DNA of 64,000 nt from Aquabacter sp. L1I39. Lineage in GTDB: Bacteria > Pseudomonadota > Alphaproteobacteria > Rhizobiales > Xanthobacteraceae. Shown here piece by piece: positions 10,101-17,804 of the stretch. The stretch is from NCBI RefSeq assembly GCF_017742835.1, contig NZ_CP072392.1, forward strand, positions 5,084,180-5,148,179. The letters are read 5' to 3'. The position numbers and the translations under genes are program-made. Every line of letters begins with the position of its first letter. The stretch's first letter is position 1. The notes under the pieces were generated by a model. The model worked only from the letters and a program-made list of their open reading frames with translations. It searched no databases and was not told the origin of the DNA.

Positions 10101-13100
10101 CAGCCGCCATTGCCGCCGCCGCCGCCGATGGACTGGCCGATCACGCCCGGCGACTGCGCGCCATAGGTCACCACCGACCCGGAATTGAGGCCGCTATTGG
10201 ACTGGGCGGAAACGTTGCCGCCATTGCTGCCCTGCCCGCCGCCGCCGCCGATGGCGACCGAGACAGAGGCCGTGCTGGCGATGGCATTGGCATCGGCCGA
10301 GCCGCCATTGCCGCCCGAGCCGCCCACGGACTGGGCGAAGATGCCGGGGGCGAGGTCGCTGGTCACCGAGCCGGTGCCCACCTGCACGCCGCCGACCTGC
10401 TGCACCGTGACCGAGCCGCCATAGCCGCCGGAGGACCCTGCGCCGCCAATGGCCACGGAGGCGGAATAGCCGTCCACCTCGGAGCCGGCGCCCGACACGG
10501 AGAAGGCCCGACTCGACCCGCCATTGCCGCCGGAGCCGCCGATGGACTGGGCGAGGATGCCGATGGATTCATAACCCTGGGTGGAGATATTGGTGGCGTA
10601 GACGGTCACCGACCCCGCCGTCTGCCCCGAGCCGCCCGAGCCGCCGGTGGCCGCCGCCCCGCCCACGGACACCTTGGCATCGCCGCCGCCGGTGGACCCG
10701 GCGCCCGCAAGGGCGAAGCCGCCATTGCCGCCATTGCCGCCGATGGACTGGGCGAGAATGCCGATGGACTGGTCATAGGAGGTGGTGACGAGGGAGTTGG
10801 AGGTCACCTTTACCGCGCCCGAGCCCCCGCCCGAGCCACCATTGCCCGCCAGGGTGACGTCCGCTGCGAACACGATGGAGCCCGCCGCCCCGGCGCTGAA
10901 GCCGCCCGCACCGCCGGACCCGCCGATGGACTGGGCCACGATGCCGGGGGAGATGAGGCCCGCCGTGGTGATGGGCGCGCCGGAATCCAGCACCACCGTC
11001 ACGCCGCCCGCCGTGCCGCCGCTGCCGCCGGTGCCGCCCAGGGCCACCGCCGCCGAGGCGCCGCCCGCCAGCGAGCCGGCCACGTCCCAGCCACCCGCGC
11101 CGCCCGCCCCGCCGATGGACTGCGCCGTGATGGCGGGGGATTGCGAGCCATTGGTGGTGAGCGCGCCGCCCGTCTGCGTGACCGACACGGTGGACGCCGA
11201 TCCGCCTGAACCGCCGCCGCCGCCGATGGTGGCATTGGCAGCCACCCCGCTTTCGAGGCCCCCGCCCACCGCGAAGCCGCCGGTGCCGCCCGCGCCACCC
11301 ACGGACTGGGCGACGATGCCGCCCGACATGGGGCCGACCAGGGTGATGGTGTTGCCGTTATAGACCGTGACCGCGGCGCCCGAGCCACCCGAGCCCGCCG
11401 AGCCGCCCACTTCGAGGCTCGCATCATAGGCCCCCGACATGGAGGCCCCCACCGCGAAGCCGCCGGAGCCGCCGCCGCCGCCCATGGACTGGGCGAGAAT
11501 GCCCGGCGCATTGCCGTAAAGGGCGGCGCCGCTCGCCACCGTCTGGGTCGTGGTGACGGGGGTGTAGGTGGTCACTGCCACCTGCTCGGTCGTGTAGACC
11601 GGCTCAAGTTCCATATAGCAATAGTAGGTGCAGACGTAGACTTCCTTGTAACCCGCGAAGACCTGCTCGGTCACATAGGTCGTGGTGGCCACCTCAGTCG
11701 TGGTGGTGGTGGTCACCGTGCTCGGCGCAACGATCGCGCCGTAATTGGTGACCTGCACCGTATTGGCGTATGAGCCGTCTCCGCCGGAGCCGCCCACCGC
11801 CAGGGTGGCCGAGCCCTCCAGGCTGGCATTGCCCGAGGCCACGAAGCCGCCATTGCCGCCGCCGCCGCCGATGGACTGGGCGAGAATGATGGCCGCGCCG
11901 CCGCCGGCCGCGCTCAGCGTGCCGCCCGTATTCTCGAAGAAGACCGTGTTGGCATAATTGCCGCTGCCGCCGAGCCCGCCAATATTGGCGCCCAGCGAGG
12001 GGCCGAGCGACAAGGTGAGGGCCGTGGTGTAGCCGCCATTGCCGCCGCCGCCGCCGATGGACTGCACCACCACCGCGCTCGACTGATAGCCGGTGGTGGT
12101 GATGTTGGCGCTGCCCGCCGCGCCGCTGTCGGTCTTGTTATAGGCATAGGCCCACCCGCCCGTGCCGCCCGCCCCGCCGGTGCCGCCCAGCGTCAGATTG
12201 ACCGCCGCCACCTCGCCCGCCGAGGCGGAGATGGCCGCGCCGCCATTGCCGCCGCCGCCGCCGATGGACTGGGAGAGCAGGCCCGGCGAACGATCGCCAT
12301 AGGTGACGATGTTGCTGCCCTGGTTGATGGCCGCCGCATTCACGCCATAGCCGCCCGAACCGCCGGGCGCGCCAACGGCGAGCGCGATGGAGGCGCCCTG
12401 CGCGATGGCGCCCGCGACGCTCGCCCCCGCATTGCCGCCGCCGCCGCCGATGGACTGGGCCACCACGCCGGGGGAATCCGTGCCATTGGTGGTGATGTTG
12501 AGGCCACCCGTGCCGGCGAACACGTTGCCGGCATCGCTGCCCGGGCCGCCCGCGCCGCCCACCGCCAGGGAGAAGGCCGCCACCGCGCTGCCGGACAGCG
12601 ACACCGCATAGCCACCATGGCCACCGCCACCGCCCAGCGACTGGGCGATGATGCCCGGCGAGCCCGTGCCATTGGTGGAGATGGAGCCATTGCCGAGGCT
12701 GGTCAGCCAGTTCGCGCCCGAGGTGTTGCAGGCCGCGCCATAATTGGCGCCCGCATCGCCGCTGGTGCAGTTCACGGTGACCGCGCTCGCCGCGCCGCCC
12801 GTGCCGCCAGCGCCGCCATGGGAAATGGAGGCGCCACTGGTGCCGCTCAGCGACAGCGAGAGCGCGCCGCCGCCGGACCCGCCGCCCCCGCCGATGGACT
12901 GGGCGAGGATGGCCGGGGAATTGATCTCCTGGGTGGTGATGGAGCCGGTATTGTCGACGAAGACGGCCCCGCCATTGCCGCCAGCGCCCCCATTGCCGCC
13001 CATGGCGAAGGACGTGCCGACGATGGAGGTGGCGACGCCGAAGCCGCCAGTGCCGCCGCCGCCGCCGATGGACTGGGCCTGGATGCCCATGGCCCCGCCG

Positions 13101-14416
13101 GCGCTGGAGGAGGGCGCGGCCCCGCCATTGCAGGAATTGCCGGTGCAGATATTGCCGGTATTGCTCACCGTCACGGTGCCGGAATTGCCGCCGCCGCCGC
13201 CATCCCCGCCCGTGTCGGTGCCGCCGACGATGACGCCGGTAATGCCGCTGCTATAGGCAAGGCCGCCTGTGCCACCGGCGCCGCCCACGGACTGGGCGGC
13301 AATGCCGATGGCCGAGCCGTTGGTGAGGACGATGGCACCGGAATTGGAAACGGTGACCTGCGCGCCCGAACCCGCCGGGCCGCCATTGGCGCCCAGCGCG
13401 TTCAGGCCGTTGGAAATGCCCGCATCGCCGCCGCCGCCGCCCACTGACTGGGCCTCGATGCCGCGCGAGCCCAGCCAATTTGAGGTGAGCGTGCCGGAAT
13501 TGGTCACGTTGACCGTGCCGGCATCGGCGCCATAGCCGCCGCCACCGCCCGAGCCGCCGCCGCCGAAGATCCAGTAGCCCCCGCCGCCCGACCCGCCGCC
13601 GGCGCCGGTGCCGCCCACGCTCTGAGTGTAGATGGCTATGGAGTTTTGGGCCGTCACCGCGGCGGTGTTGCTCAGGATGACCGCGCCGCCGATGCCGCCC
13701 GCGCCGCCCGAACCGCCATTGCCGCCGGTGGCGCCATTGCCGCCGGACCCGCCATTGCCGCCCACGGAGAGCACGGCAAGGCCCGCCGCGCCCGTGGAGG
13801 TGGTGGTGATCGGTGTGGAATTGGTGAGCTGCGCCTGGCCGCCCTGCCCGCCCTGGCCACCGGAGCCGCCATAGCCGCCATCGGTCTTGGAATAGCCGCC
13901 ATCGCCGCCATTGCCGCCCTTGCTGTAGACGACGATGGCCGTGCCCGAGAAATAATTGCCCGATCCGCTGTTGGTGGTGATGGTGACGGTACCACCATCG
14001 CTGCCGGTGGCGCCATTGCCGCCATTGATGGCGCCGCCATCCAGACACAAGGCGGCATTGTCGGAATTGCCGCCACCGCCGCCATTGCCGCCGATGCTCC
14101 CGGCCAGCACGAAGGTGCCATCATACGAGCTGCCGCCGGAGAGCGTGTTGGAATAGGTCTCGGTGACGGGGGGGCCGTTGCTGCCCGAATGGCCGCCGCC
14201 CACATTGGCCTCGTAGCCATTGCTGTCCGGGCAGCCATAGCCGCCGCTGCCATTGGAGCCGGCCGGCTGGTAATTGTGGAGGTAGTTCGGGCCCACCGTG
14301 GCATTGCTGCTCTGGGCCAGCGCCGAGGCCGGGATGGCGCAGGAGGCGAGCAGCGCGAGCGCGAGCTGACGCGTACGGCGAGCGGACGGACGCGAAGCCG
14401 GCATCTTGACGGACAT
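4124..14416 (-). CDS. Giant glycine-rich repeat autotransporter (type V secretion)
   Basis: This predicted 3430-residue surface protein has a cleavable signal peptide (MSVKMPASRPSARRTRQLAL then ALLASCAIPASALAQ), a very long passenger rich in Gly, Ser and Ala, and a C-terminal autotransporter beta-barrel. The barrel covers roughly the last 280 residues (about 4127-4970) and ends in the aromatic residue W (SGSFRVRW), as outer-membrane barrels do. The passenger carries about 38 copies of a repeat whose core is AQSIGGGGGNGG or AQSVGGGGGNGG, spaced about 55-110 residues apart and usually preceded by a threonine/asparagine-rich beta-strand segment. This is consistent with a beta-helix stalk. The start is set at ATG 14416, directly before the basic signal-peptide region. 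An upstream in-frame GTG at 14464 and ATG at 14455 are possible. A Thr/Tyr-rich insert with a CTYYC motif interrupts the array near 11535-11730. An adhesin or biofilm role is likely by family, but the ligand is unknown. Confidence 0.9.
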   Translation of the reverse strand: MSVKMPASRPSARRTRQLALALLASCAIPASALAQSSNATVGPNYLHNYQPAGSNGSGGYGCPDSNGYEANVGGGHSGSNGPPVTETYSNTLSGGSSYDGTFVLAGSIGGNGGGGGNSDNAALCLDGGAINGGNGATGSDGGTVTITTNSGSGNYFSGTAIVVYSKGGNGGDGGYSKTDGGYGGSGGQGGQGGQAQLTNSTPITTTSTGAAGLAVLSVGGNGGSGGNGATGGNGGSGGAGGIGGAVILSNTAAVTAQNSIAIYTQSVGGTGAGGGSGGGGYWIFGGGGSGGGGGYGADAGTVNVTNSGTLTSNWLGSRGIEAQSVGGGGGDAGISNGLNALGANGGPAGSGAQVTVSNSGAIVLTNGSAIGIAAQSVGGAGGTGGLAYSSGITGVIVGGTDTGGDGGGGGNSGTVTVSNTGNICTGNSCNGGAAPSSSAGGAMGIQAQSIGGGGGTGGFGVATSIVGTSFAMGGNGGAGGNGGAVFVDNTGSITTQEINSPAILAQSIGGGGGSGGGALSLSLSGTSGASISHGGAGGTGGAASAVTVNCTSGDAGANYGAACNTSGANWLTSLGNGSISTNGTGSPGIIAQSLGGGGGHGGYAVSLSGSAVAAFSLAVGGAGGPGSDAGNVFAGTGGLNITTNGTDSPGVVAQSIGGGGGNAGASVAGAIAQGASIALAVGAPGGSGGYGVNAAAINQGSNIVTYGDRSPGLLSQSIGGGGGNGGAAISASAGEVAAVNLTLGGTGGAGGTGGWAYAYNKTDSGAAGSANITTTGYQSSAVVVQSIGGGGGNGGYTTALTLSLGPSLGANIGGLGGSGNYANTVFFENTGGTLSAAGGGAAIILAQSIGGGGGNGGFVASGNASLEGSATLAVGGSGGDGSYANTVQVTNYGAIVAPSTVTTTTTTEVATTTYVTEQVFAGYKEVYVCTYYCYMELEPVYTTEQVAVTTYTPVTTTQTVASGAALYGNAPGILAQSMGGGGGSGGFAVGASMSGAYDASLEVGGSAGSGGSGAAVTVYNGNTITLVGPMSGGIVAQSVGGAGGTGGFAVGGGLESGVAANATIGGGGGSGGSASTVSVTQTGGALTTNGSQSPAITAQSIGGAGGAGGWDVAGSLAGGASAAVALGGTGGSGGTAGGVTVVLDSGAPITTAGLISPGIVAQSIGGSGGAGGFSAGAAGSIVFAADVTLAGNGGSGGGSGAVKVTSNSLVTTSYDQSIGILAQSIGGNGGNGGFALAGAGSTGGGDAKVSVGGAAATGGSGGSGQTAGSVTVYATNISTQGYESIGILAQSIGGSGGNGGSSRAFSVSGAGSEVDGYSASVAIGGAGSSGGYGGSVTVQQVGGVQVGTGSVTSDLAPGIFAQSVGGSGGNGGSADANAIASTASVSVAIGGGGGQGSNGGNVSAQSNSGLNSGSVVTYGAQSPGVIGQSIGGGGGNGGWSQATASSNQYAAGIAIGGYGAGGGAGGTVTLDVGGAVVTHGDHSAALFAQSVGGGGGNGGAASSTTTAGQGSELTGGVTSVAGAGVANDVNNVNSALSNTNSSDKGASTASKTQPDNGIAVSLAIGGNAGQGGGGNTVSVTSTGALQTYGDLSHGIFAQSVGGGGGNGGSSSTNADGSSYAASVTLGGGAGTGGTGGGVTVDLEGTAGNIYTSGQQAYGIFAQSVGGGGGNGGSATNSATGGQAAVSFSLGGNGASGATGGSVTVEGNVSSVINTLGAGAIGLFAQSVGGGGGSGGSSTTASSAPGVQSGGGGSSSASTGSTSGSASSSQTASSAGNNGGTNAAQAGADGGSGTSGGNSLAMSMGGSAGTGGDGGSVTVTNDALIFTGIPLTSLSVTAPPDNAPALLAQSVGGGGGNGGSSTSNASANEHAVSLALGGSGGSGGTGGEVQVTTVGTLQTAGNNSAALIAQSVGGGGGNGGSSSTTTSTGGTMSLALGLGGNGSGGGDGGTVTVTVNVPVSVNGLKGIVTSGANSTGIFAQSVGGGGGTGGAFISSATGGSSSSSSSSNSASGKAGSSSSSASSGVALSMGLGGSGGGGGGGGNVTVTATAQVNTNGAQSHGIFAQSVGGGGGAGGSSTTNANSGSYAVSLGLGGSGGTGGAGGTVSLTQNATTITQGAMSYGLFAQSVSGGGGFGGASNATSASGGEANIGVALGGSGASSLPGGTVTLTANGGVQTNGANAIAILGQSIGGGGGAGGSSTSSTSNGNISASLGLGGSGGTGNDGGAVTVSAYSAILTNGANAAGLVAQSIGGGGGIGGSSTGGAGGGGDTTASLALGGTGGAAGDGGAVSLTLDNYGSGTTLTTYGAYSYGLVAQSVGGGGGMGGSSNGSATGSGDVTATLSLGGSGTSGGAGGAVTVNTDNAHTVTYGLGAVGVLVQSIGGGGGAGGTSDVSATGGNATSGAYAAGLALGGNGSGGGAGGTALVNNWMSTATVGAMAPAVLVQSIAGGGGLAASTTSISGNANTSSVTMTLGGTNGLGAQAGTVTLNNYGPVQTSGMDSHGIMAQSIAGGGGYASTLLSGDGTADVTIDYDTTLGANGTGSGDANTVFALYGNNIVTAGTRAIGLIAQSIGGGGGVTGLPIESQSSSTFNGTVTLGGSAGGAGLGVTVQGVNGWSVSTSGNYAHGLVAQSIGGGGGISTLPAQTLVLGGTGGGAGGTVSVSTTGKINTTGGAAIGIIAQSIGGGGGVGKAEAAVQFAGTSGDANTVTVTVGGVIKTTGTNAVGVLAQSIGGGGGAAIADNTALTYTGPSASGTSGAVTVNVNADITTSGQGAYGVIAQSVSDGGGLVMNGAAMELVNGNSTAGGKVTYNQANGVTVSATGVGATAVYTQGPADPILNIGVGAQVIGGVGGTAITSDGAQTTLTSYGSLSTVDGAEGLAIRTLNGFAEVVNGGTITGNVSLQSGAANTVMNLAGGTIASGSSFDLGGSGNVLTNAGTLRSAAANLGTVGLTGSLVQTSSGVLVVRADQTTGLADRFSIAGSASLSGGVLGVVANPGLARPGHYDAAFLSATGGLSVSGLVAMGDTAMLDFSVSQTSGGLSLGTTIDFTPTGLSGLGTGLGALVGAIQEQGSSSLFEAIVPALLAQPTVGGLEQAYQSVGGGAVSLVPMTILNSASASMASITTQMDLWRMGLRPSSTALSYATAPAASSAAPEAGSTGNRYFWGAPVGAVTTGGGLSGSSFGGTVGLDGELANGNALAGAAINFSTTNLWADDYGASVSTSYGGFSVYGLHQWGPAYVSAIATLGYGSANFDRNLYNLGLNLATTSGLDGMVLGGRIEVGYSFAMGGGMQVTPFLAFQPSQLWLGSGSEVFSLGRGLSYDSGSVTALPLYVGLQWDGQWTLGNGQRIAPYVRAAWMHDFSPDRGVSRSFAELPGFAFTGSPIPTVANAADLHAGLQFAAGPNAVLSAGFDAQLADSYSTIGVSGSFRVRW

Positions 14417-14879
14417 GGTTCCCACCCCAGAGGGCCGGCGATCGGGGGCCGGCATATTGCCCACGTTTTACGCACGTGTCGCAGCGTTACCGAAAGTGTC
14501 TCGCCAAGACCGATGGCGGTCAATGCTCAAAAACTGACCGTTTTGGAAGGGGATAGCGGTTGCATCCGTGGCTTTGCGACCACGGCGTGCAGCAACGCTT
14601 CACCCACGGTAAACGGGTAGCGCCGTCAATTCTTGTCTCGCACCTGCCAAAACAAAAGGCAGCAAGCTGCGCTGAGGGTTTCACCGAATGTCCGCCGCGC
14701 CGCGGCAGGGCTGGTCTTAGGCAGCGCAACATAAGGCTCCGAACTGGAGTGATTTTTTCGCGGGCTGGGGACGGAGACGCGCGCCAATGGGCCTTGGAGG
14801 CCCGCGCGGCTGGAGACCGGGGCGGTTCACAGGCAAGATGTGCCCCTTTCCTGTCCCCCCTCCCCCTCGGAGCCTGCCC
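14417..14879. other. 463-bp intergenic region between autotransporter and SolA-like gene
   Basis: This region separates two divergent genes and must hold both promoters. It is less GC-rich than its surroundings in parts (around 14460-14660). On the minus strand a TTGACC-like element lies near 14520, but no convincing matched -10 box could be assigned. No RNA gene or strong hairpin was recognised, and short ORFs here look like chance. Confidence 0.4.
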
Positions 14880-16067
14880 ATGAGTCTGCCTTCTTCTTCC
14901 TGCGACGTGGCGGTGATCGGCCTCGGCGCCATGGGCAGCGCGGTGCTCTACCAATTGGCCAAGACAGGCGCCCGGGTGGTGGGCATTGATCGCTTTTCGC
15001 CGCCCCACACCTTCGGCTCCAGTCATGGCGACACCCGCATCACGCGGGAGGCGGTGGGCGAAGGAGCGGACTATGTGCCGCTGGTGCGCGCCTCCCATCG
15101 CATCTGGCGGGAGCTGGAAGCCGAGACGGGAGAACCGCTTCTCGTGCCCGCCGGGACGCTGGTGATGGCCTCCGCTTCGGCGCCCAATTCTCACCACGGC
15201 AAGCCGGACTTCCTGCGCCGGACGGTGGAGGTCGCCCAAGCCCATGCCATCCCTCACGAGGTGCTGGACGCCGCCGAGATCCGCCGCCGCTTCCCCGCCT
15301 TCGTCGGGCTGCGCGGCGACGAGCAGGGCTATTTCGAGCCCGGCGGCGGCTATGTGCGCCCGGAGGCCGCCATCCGCACCCAGATCGCGGAGGCAGTGCG
15401 GCTGGGCGCGCAGGTGATGACCGACACGAAGGTGACGGGCCTCGCGCCAGACGGCGCGGGTGTATGCATCGAGACGGAGCGCGGCGCGGTCCTGGCCGGT
15501 CAGGTGGTGGTGGCGGCGGGTCCGTGGGCCCATTCCTTTTTGGGGCCGGCGCTGAAGCCCGCCTTCCGCGTGCAGCGGCAAGTGCTCCATTGGATGGAGA
15601 TTACGGAGCCGGCTTTGTTCCCGGCCAACAGCCCCGTCTTCATCTGGATGCATGGGGACGGGGACGAGGACTATGTCTATGGCTTCCCACCCGCTGCCAG
15701 CCCCGGCAGCATCAAGGTGGCCACTGAGCAATATGCCACCTCCTGCGACCCCGACACCGTGGAACGCACCGTCTCGGACGCGGAAGTGGCGGCCATGCAC
15801 GCCCATCACATAGCCGGCAAACTGGCCGGCATCGCGCCCCGTGCCACCCGCTCGGCCGTGTGCCTCTACACCACCTCCCGCGACAATGGCTTCCTCATCG
15901 ACGCTCACCCGGAAATGCCGCGTGTGCTCCTCGTTTCCGCCTGCTCGGGCCACGGCTTCAAGCACTCGGCGGGCATTGGCGAAGCCGTCGCGCGCCACCT
16001 GCTGGAGCCCGGAACGCCCCTCGGCCCCGCCTTCGGCGCGCAGCGGCTGATGGCACCGCGTGGCTGA
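14880..16067 (+). CDS. N-methyl-tryptophan oxidase / sarcosine oxidase-like flavoenzyme (SolA family)
   Basis: This 395-residue FAD-dependent amine oxidase belongs to the MSOX/SolA group, which oxidatively demethylates N-methyl amino acids and makes formaldehyde and H2O2. The N-terminus carries the dinucleotide-binding motif VAVIGLGAMGSAVLYQLAK followed by an acidic strand end (VVGIDR). The motif FGSSHGDTRITR is typical of the family. Cys328 in VCLYTTSRDNGFLIDAHP aligns with the cysteine that covalently holds FAD in MSOX and SolA, and SGHGFK follows near the C-terminus. The ATG at 14880 fits the family start (MSLPSSSCDVAVIGL). It ends 2 bp from the convergent MerR gene. The substrate within the family (sarcosine, N-methyl-Trp or other) cannot be fixed. 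Confidence 0.85.
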   Translation: MSLPSSSCDVAVIGLGAMGSAVLYQLAKTGARVVGIDRFSPPHTFGSSHGDTRITREAVGEGADYVPLVRASHRIWRELEAETGEPLLVPAGTLVMASASAPNSHHGKPDFLRRTVEVAQAHAIPHEVLDAAEIRRRFPAFVGLRGDEQGYFEPGGGYVRPEAAIRTQIAEAVRLGAQVMTDTKVTGLAPDGAGVCIETERGAVLAGQVVVAAGPWAHSFLGPALKPAFRVQRQVLHWMEITEPALFPANSPVFIWMHGDGDEDYVYGFPPAASPGSIKVATEQYATSCDPDTVERTVSDAEVAAMHAHHIAGKLAGIAPRATRSAVCLYTTSRDNGFLIDAHPEMPRVLLVSACSGHGFKHSAGIGEAVARHLLEPGTPLGPAFGAQRLMAPRG

Positions 16068-16069
16068 AC

Positions 16070-16489
16070 CTAGGGCGCAGTGCGCTTGCGGCGGGCGGGG
16101 CGGCGGCGGCCTGCCCCGTCCAGCAGGCGGCGGAAGGTGGGGCATTCCATGTGCGAGGGCGCGGGGCAGTCCGCCACATGGCGCAAGGTCTCGCGCAGGG
16201 CCGTCAGCTCGCCGATCTGACGGTCGATCTCGTCTGCGCGGCGGTGAAGAGCGGCGCGGTCCAGCGTCGGCGCGCCGCCGGTGCCGAACATGCCGGCAAT
16301 GTCGGTGAGCGAGAATCCCGCCCCCTGGCACAGGGCGATGAGCTTGAGCTGCACCAGCACTTCGGGCGGAAACTGCCGGCGCAGGCCATGGCGGCCGGCG
16401 GAGGAAATCAGCCCCACATCCTCGTAATAGCGCAGCGCCGAGGGCCGCACGCCGGTGCGTTCGCACACCTCGCCAATATCGAGCAGCAT
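16070..16489 (-). CDS. MerR-family regulator, SoxR-like but without the full Fe-S cysteine set
   Basis: This 139-residue MerR-type activator/repressor starts MLLDIGEVCERTGVRPSALR, with the winged helix in residues 1-70 and a dimerisation helix after it (DEIDRQIGELTALRETLRHV). The C-terminal segment reads DCPAPSHMECPTFRRLL. SoxR has four cysteines at this place (CxxCxCxxxxxC) that hold a [2Fe-2S] cluster, while only two cysteines remain here. The start at 16489 is chosen because it opens the HTH directly; longer in-frame starts only add basic residues. The divergent target is an MFS exporter, and the shared region holds a sequence close to the SoxR box. It probably controls that exporter in response to a drug or redox-active compound. 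Confidence 0.82.
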   Translation of the reverse strand: MLLDIGEVCERTGVRPSALRYYEDVGLISSAGRHGLRRQFPPEVLVQLKLIALCQGAGFSLTDIAGMFGTGGAPTLDRAALHRRADEIDRQIGELTALRETLRHVADCPAPSHMECPTFRRLLDGAGRRRPARRKRTAP

Positions 16490-16494
16490 GGCCC

Positions 16495-16525
16495 TTGACC
16501 TCAAGTTGACTTGAATTCGTAGCCT
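16495..16525 (+). promoter_or_regulatory. MerR/SoxR-type promoter with operator in a 19-bp spacer
   Basis: A -35 element TTGACC (16495-16500) and a weak -10 element TAGCCT (16520-16525) are 19 bp apart, the stretched spacing that MerR proteins correct by twisting DNA. The spacer contains the perfect inverted repeat TCAAGTTGACTTGA (16501-16514). Positions 16499-16516 match the enterobacterial SoxR box CCTCAAGTTAACTTGAGG at 15 of 18 bases. Confidence 0.65.
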
Positions 16526-16560
16526 CGCGCGCGATCGCAATGAACGCAAGGGGCAAGGAC

Positions 16561-17793
16561 ATGATCGAGAGGCTTGAAGACGGCCCGAAACACAGATGGG
16601 GCGCGGACGTGCCGCTTGCGCTGGCGGTGCTGCTGGCGGCGCTTGGCACCAGCATCGCCAATGTGGCGCTGCCGGCGCTCTCGGCGGCCTTCGCGGCGCC
16701 GTTCGCGGCGGTGCAGGGGGTCGTGGTGGCCTATCTGGCGGGAATGACCGTGTTTGCCCTCATCGCCGGGCGGCTGGGCGACCGGTTCGGGCTCAAGCCC
16801 ATGCTGCTCCTGGGCCTGGTCCTGTTCGCGCTCGGCTCGGGCCTTTGCGCGCTGGCGCCGGGCCTCCCGCAGCTGATCGCGGCGCGGGCGCTCCAGGGGA
16901 TCGGGGCCGCCTTTATGATGACGCTGGCCACGGCCCTGATGCGCGAGACGGCAGGGACCGGGCGCGTGGGCCGCGCCATGGGACTGCTCGGCACCGTTTC
17001 GGCCATGGGAACGGCCCTCGGCCCCGCGCTCGGCGGCGGGGTGCTGGAGATGGGCGGATGGCGCGCCCTGTTCCTGCTGCTCGTGCCACTGGGCCTCGGC
17101 ACCTTCGCGCTGGCGGGGCTGGCTTTGCCCCACCCGCCAGCGGCGCGCCCCGCCGCCATCCGTGCCATGGGCTCAGGCGATGGCGATGGCGAACACGCCG
17201 TGCCGAGCGTGTGGCCCAACCTTCTCGCCAACCTGCTGGTCGCCATGGTGATGATGGGGACGCTGGTGGTGGGACCCTTCTATCTGCGCCTCGGCGTCGG
17301 GCTGGCCGACGCGGCCATCGGGCTCGTCCTGGCCGTCGGGCCGGGTGTCTCAATGGTGACCGGCGTGCCGGCGGGGCGGCTGGTGGACCGGTTCGGCGCG
17401 GTGCCCGTGTCTCGGGCCGGTCTCGGGCTGCTCGGGGCCGGTGCAATCCTGCTGGCTCTCCTGCCGCCGGTGGCCGGACTGTGGGGCTATGTGGGTGCCC
17501 TCCTCGTCCTGACGCCGGGCTACCAGTTGTTCCTCGCCGCCAACACCACCGGCACCCTGGCGCAGGTGCCGGCGGCGCGGCGAGGCACGGTCTCCGGCCT
17601 TCTGGGCCTTGCCCGCAATCTCGGCCTGATCGCGGGCGCCGCGCTCCTCGGCGCGCTGTTCGCCTGGGGGGCGGGGCTTGGCGGGGTGGATCCCCCCTCC
17701 CCCAGCGCAGTGGCGGGGGGATTGCGGGTGACCTTCCTGGCGGCGGCGGGGCTCATTCTCGCCGCCCTCGCCGTCACCGCGCGGATGCGCTGA
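16561..17793 (+). CDS. MFS drug-efflux transporter
   Basis: This 410-residue inner-membrane exporter of the major facilitator superfamily has 12 or more hydrophobic helices. The first-helix motif LGTSIANVALPALSAAF and the loop motif GRLGDRFGLKPMLLLG are those of proton-driven multidrug exporters, and helix 5 carries GTVSAMGTALGPALGGGVLE (antiporter motif C). The start at ATG 16561 follows the good ribosome binding site AAGGGGCAAGG; the earlier ATG at 16540 has none. It is divergent from the MerR-type gene and preceded by a MerR-style promoter, so induction by that regulator is likely. The substrate is unknown. Confidence 0.87.
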   Translation: MIERLEDGPKHRWGADVPLALAVLLAALGTSIANVALPALSAAFAAPFAAVQGVVVAYLAGMTVFALIAGRLGDRFGLKPMLLLGLVLFALGSGLCALAPGLPQLIAARALQGIGAAFMMTLATALMRETAGTGRVGRAMGLLGTVSAMGTALGPALGGGVLEMGGWRALFLLLVPLGLGTFALAGLALPHPPAARPAAIRAMGSGDGDGEHAVPSVWPNLLANLLVAMVMMGTLVVGPFYLRLGVGLADAAIGLVLAVGPGVSMVTGVPAGRLVDRFGAVPVSRAGLGLLGAGAILLALLPPVAGLWGYVGALLVLTPGYQLFLAANTTGTLAQVPAARRGTVSGLLGLARNLGLIAGAALLGALFAWGAGLGGVDPPSPSAVAGGLRVTFLAAAGLILAALAVTARMR

Positions 17794-17804
17794 TGGCCGG
17801 CGCC

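Noticed and set aside
9638-14620. Further plus-strand ORFs up to 523 codons opposite the passenger
   Set aside because: Same cause: low-stop antisense frames of a repetitive GC-rich gene.
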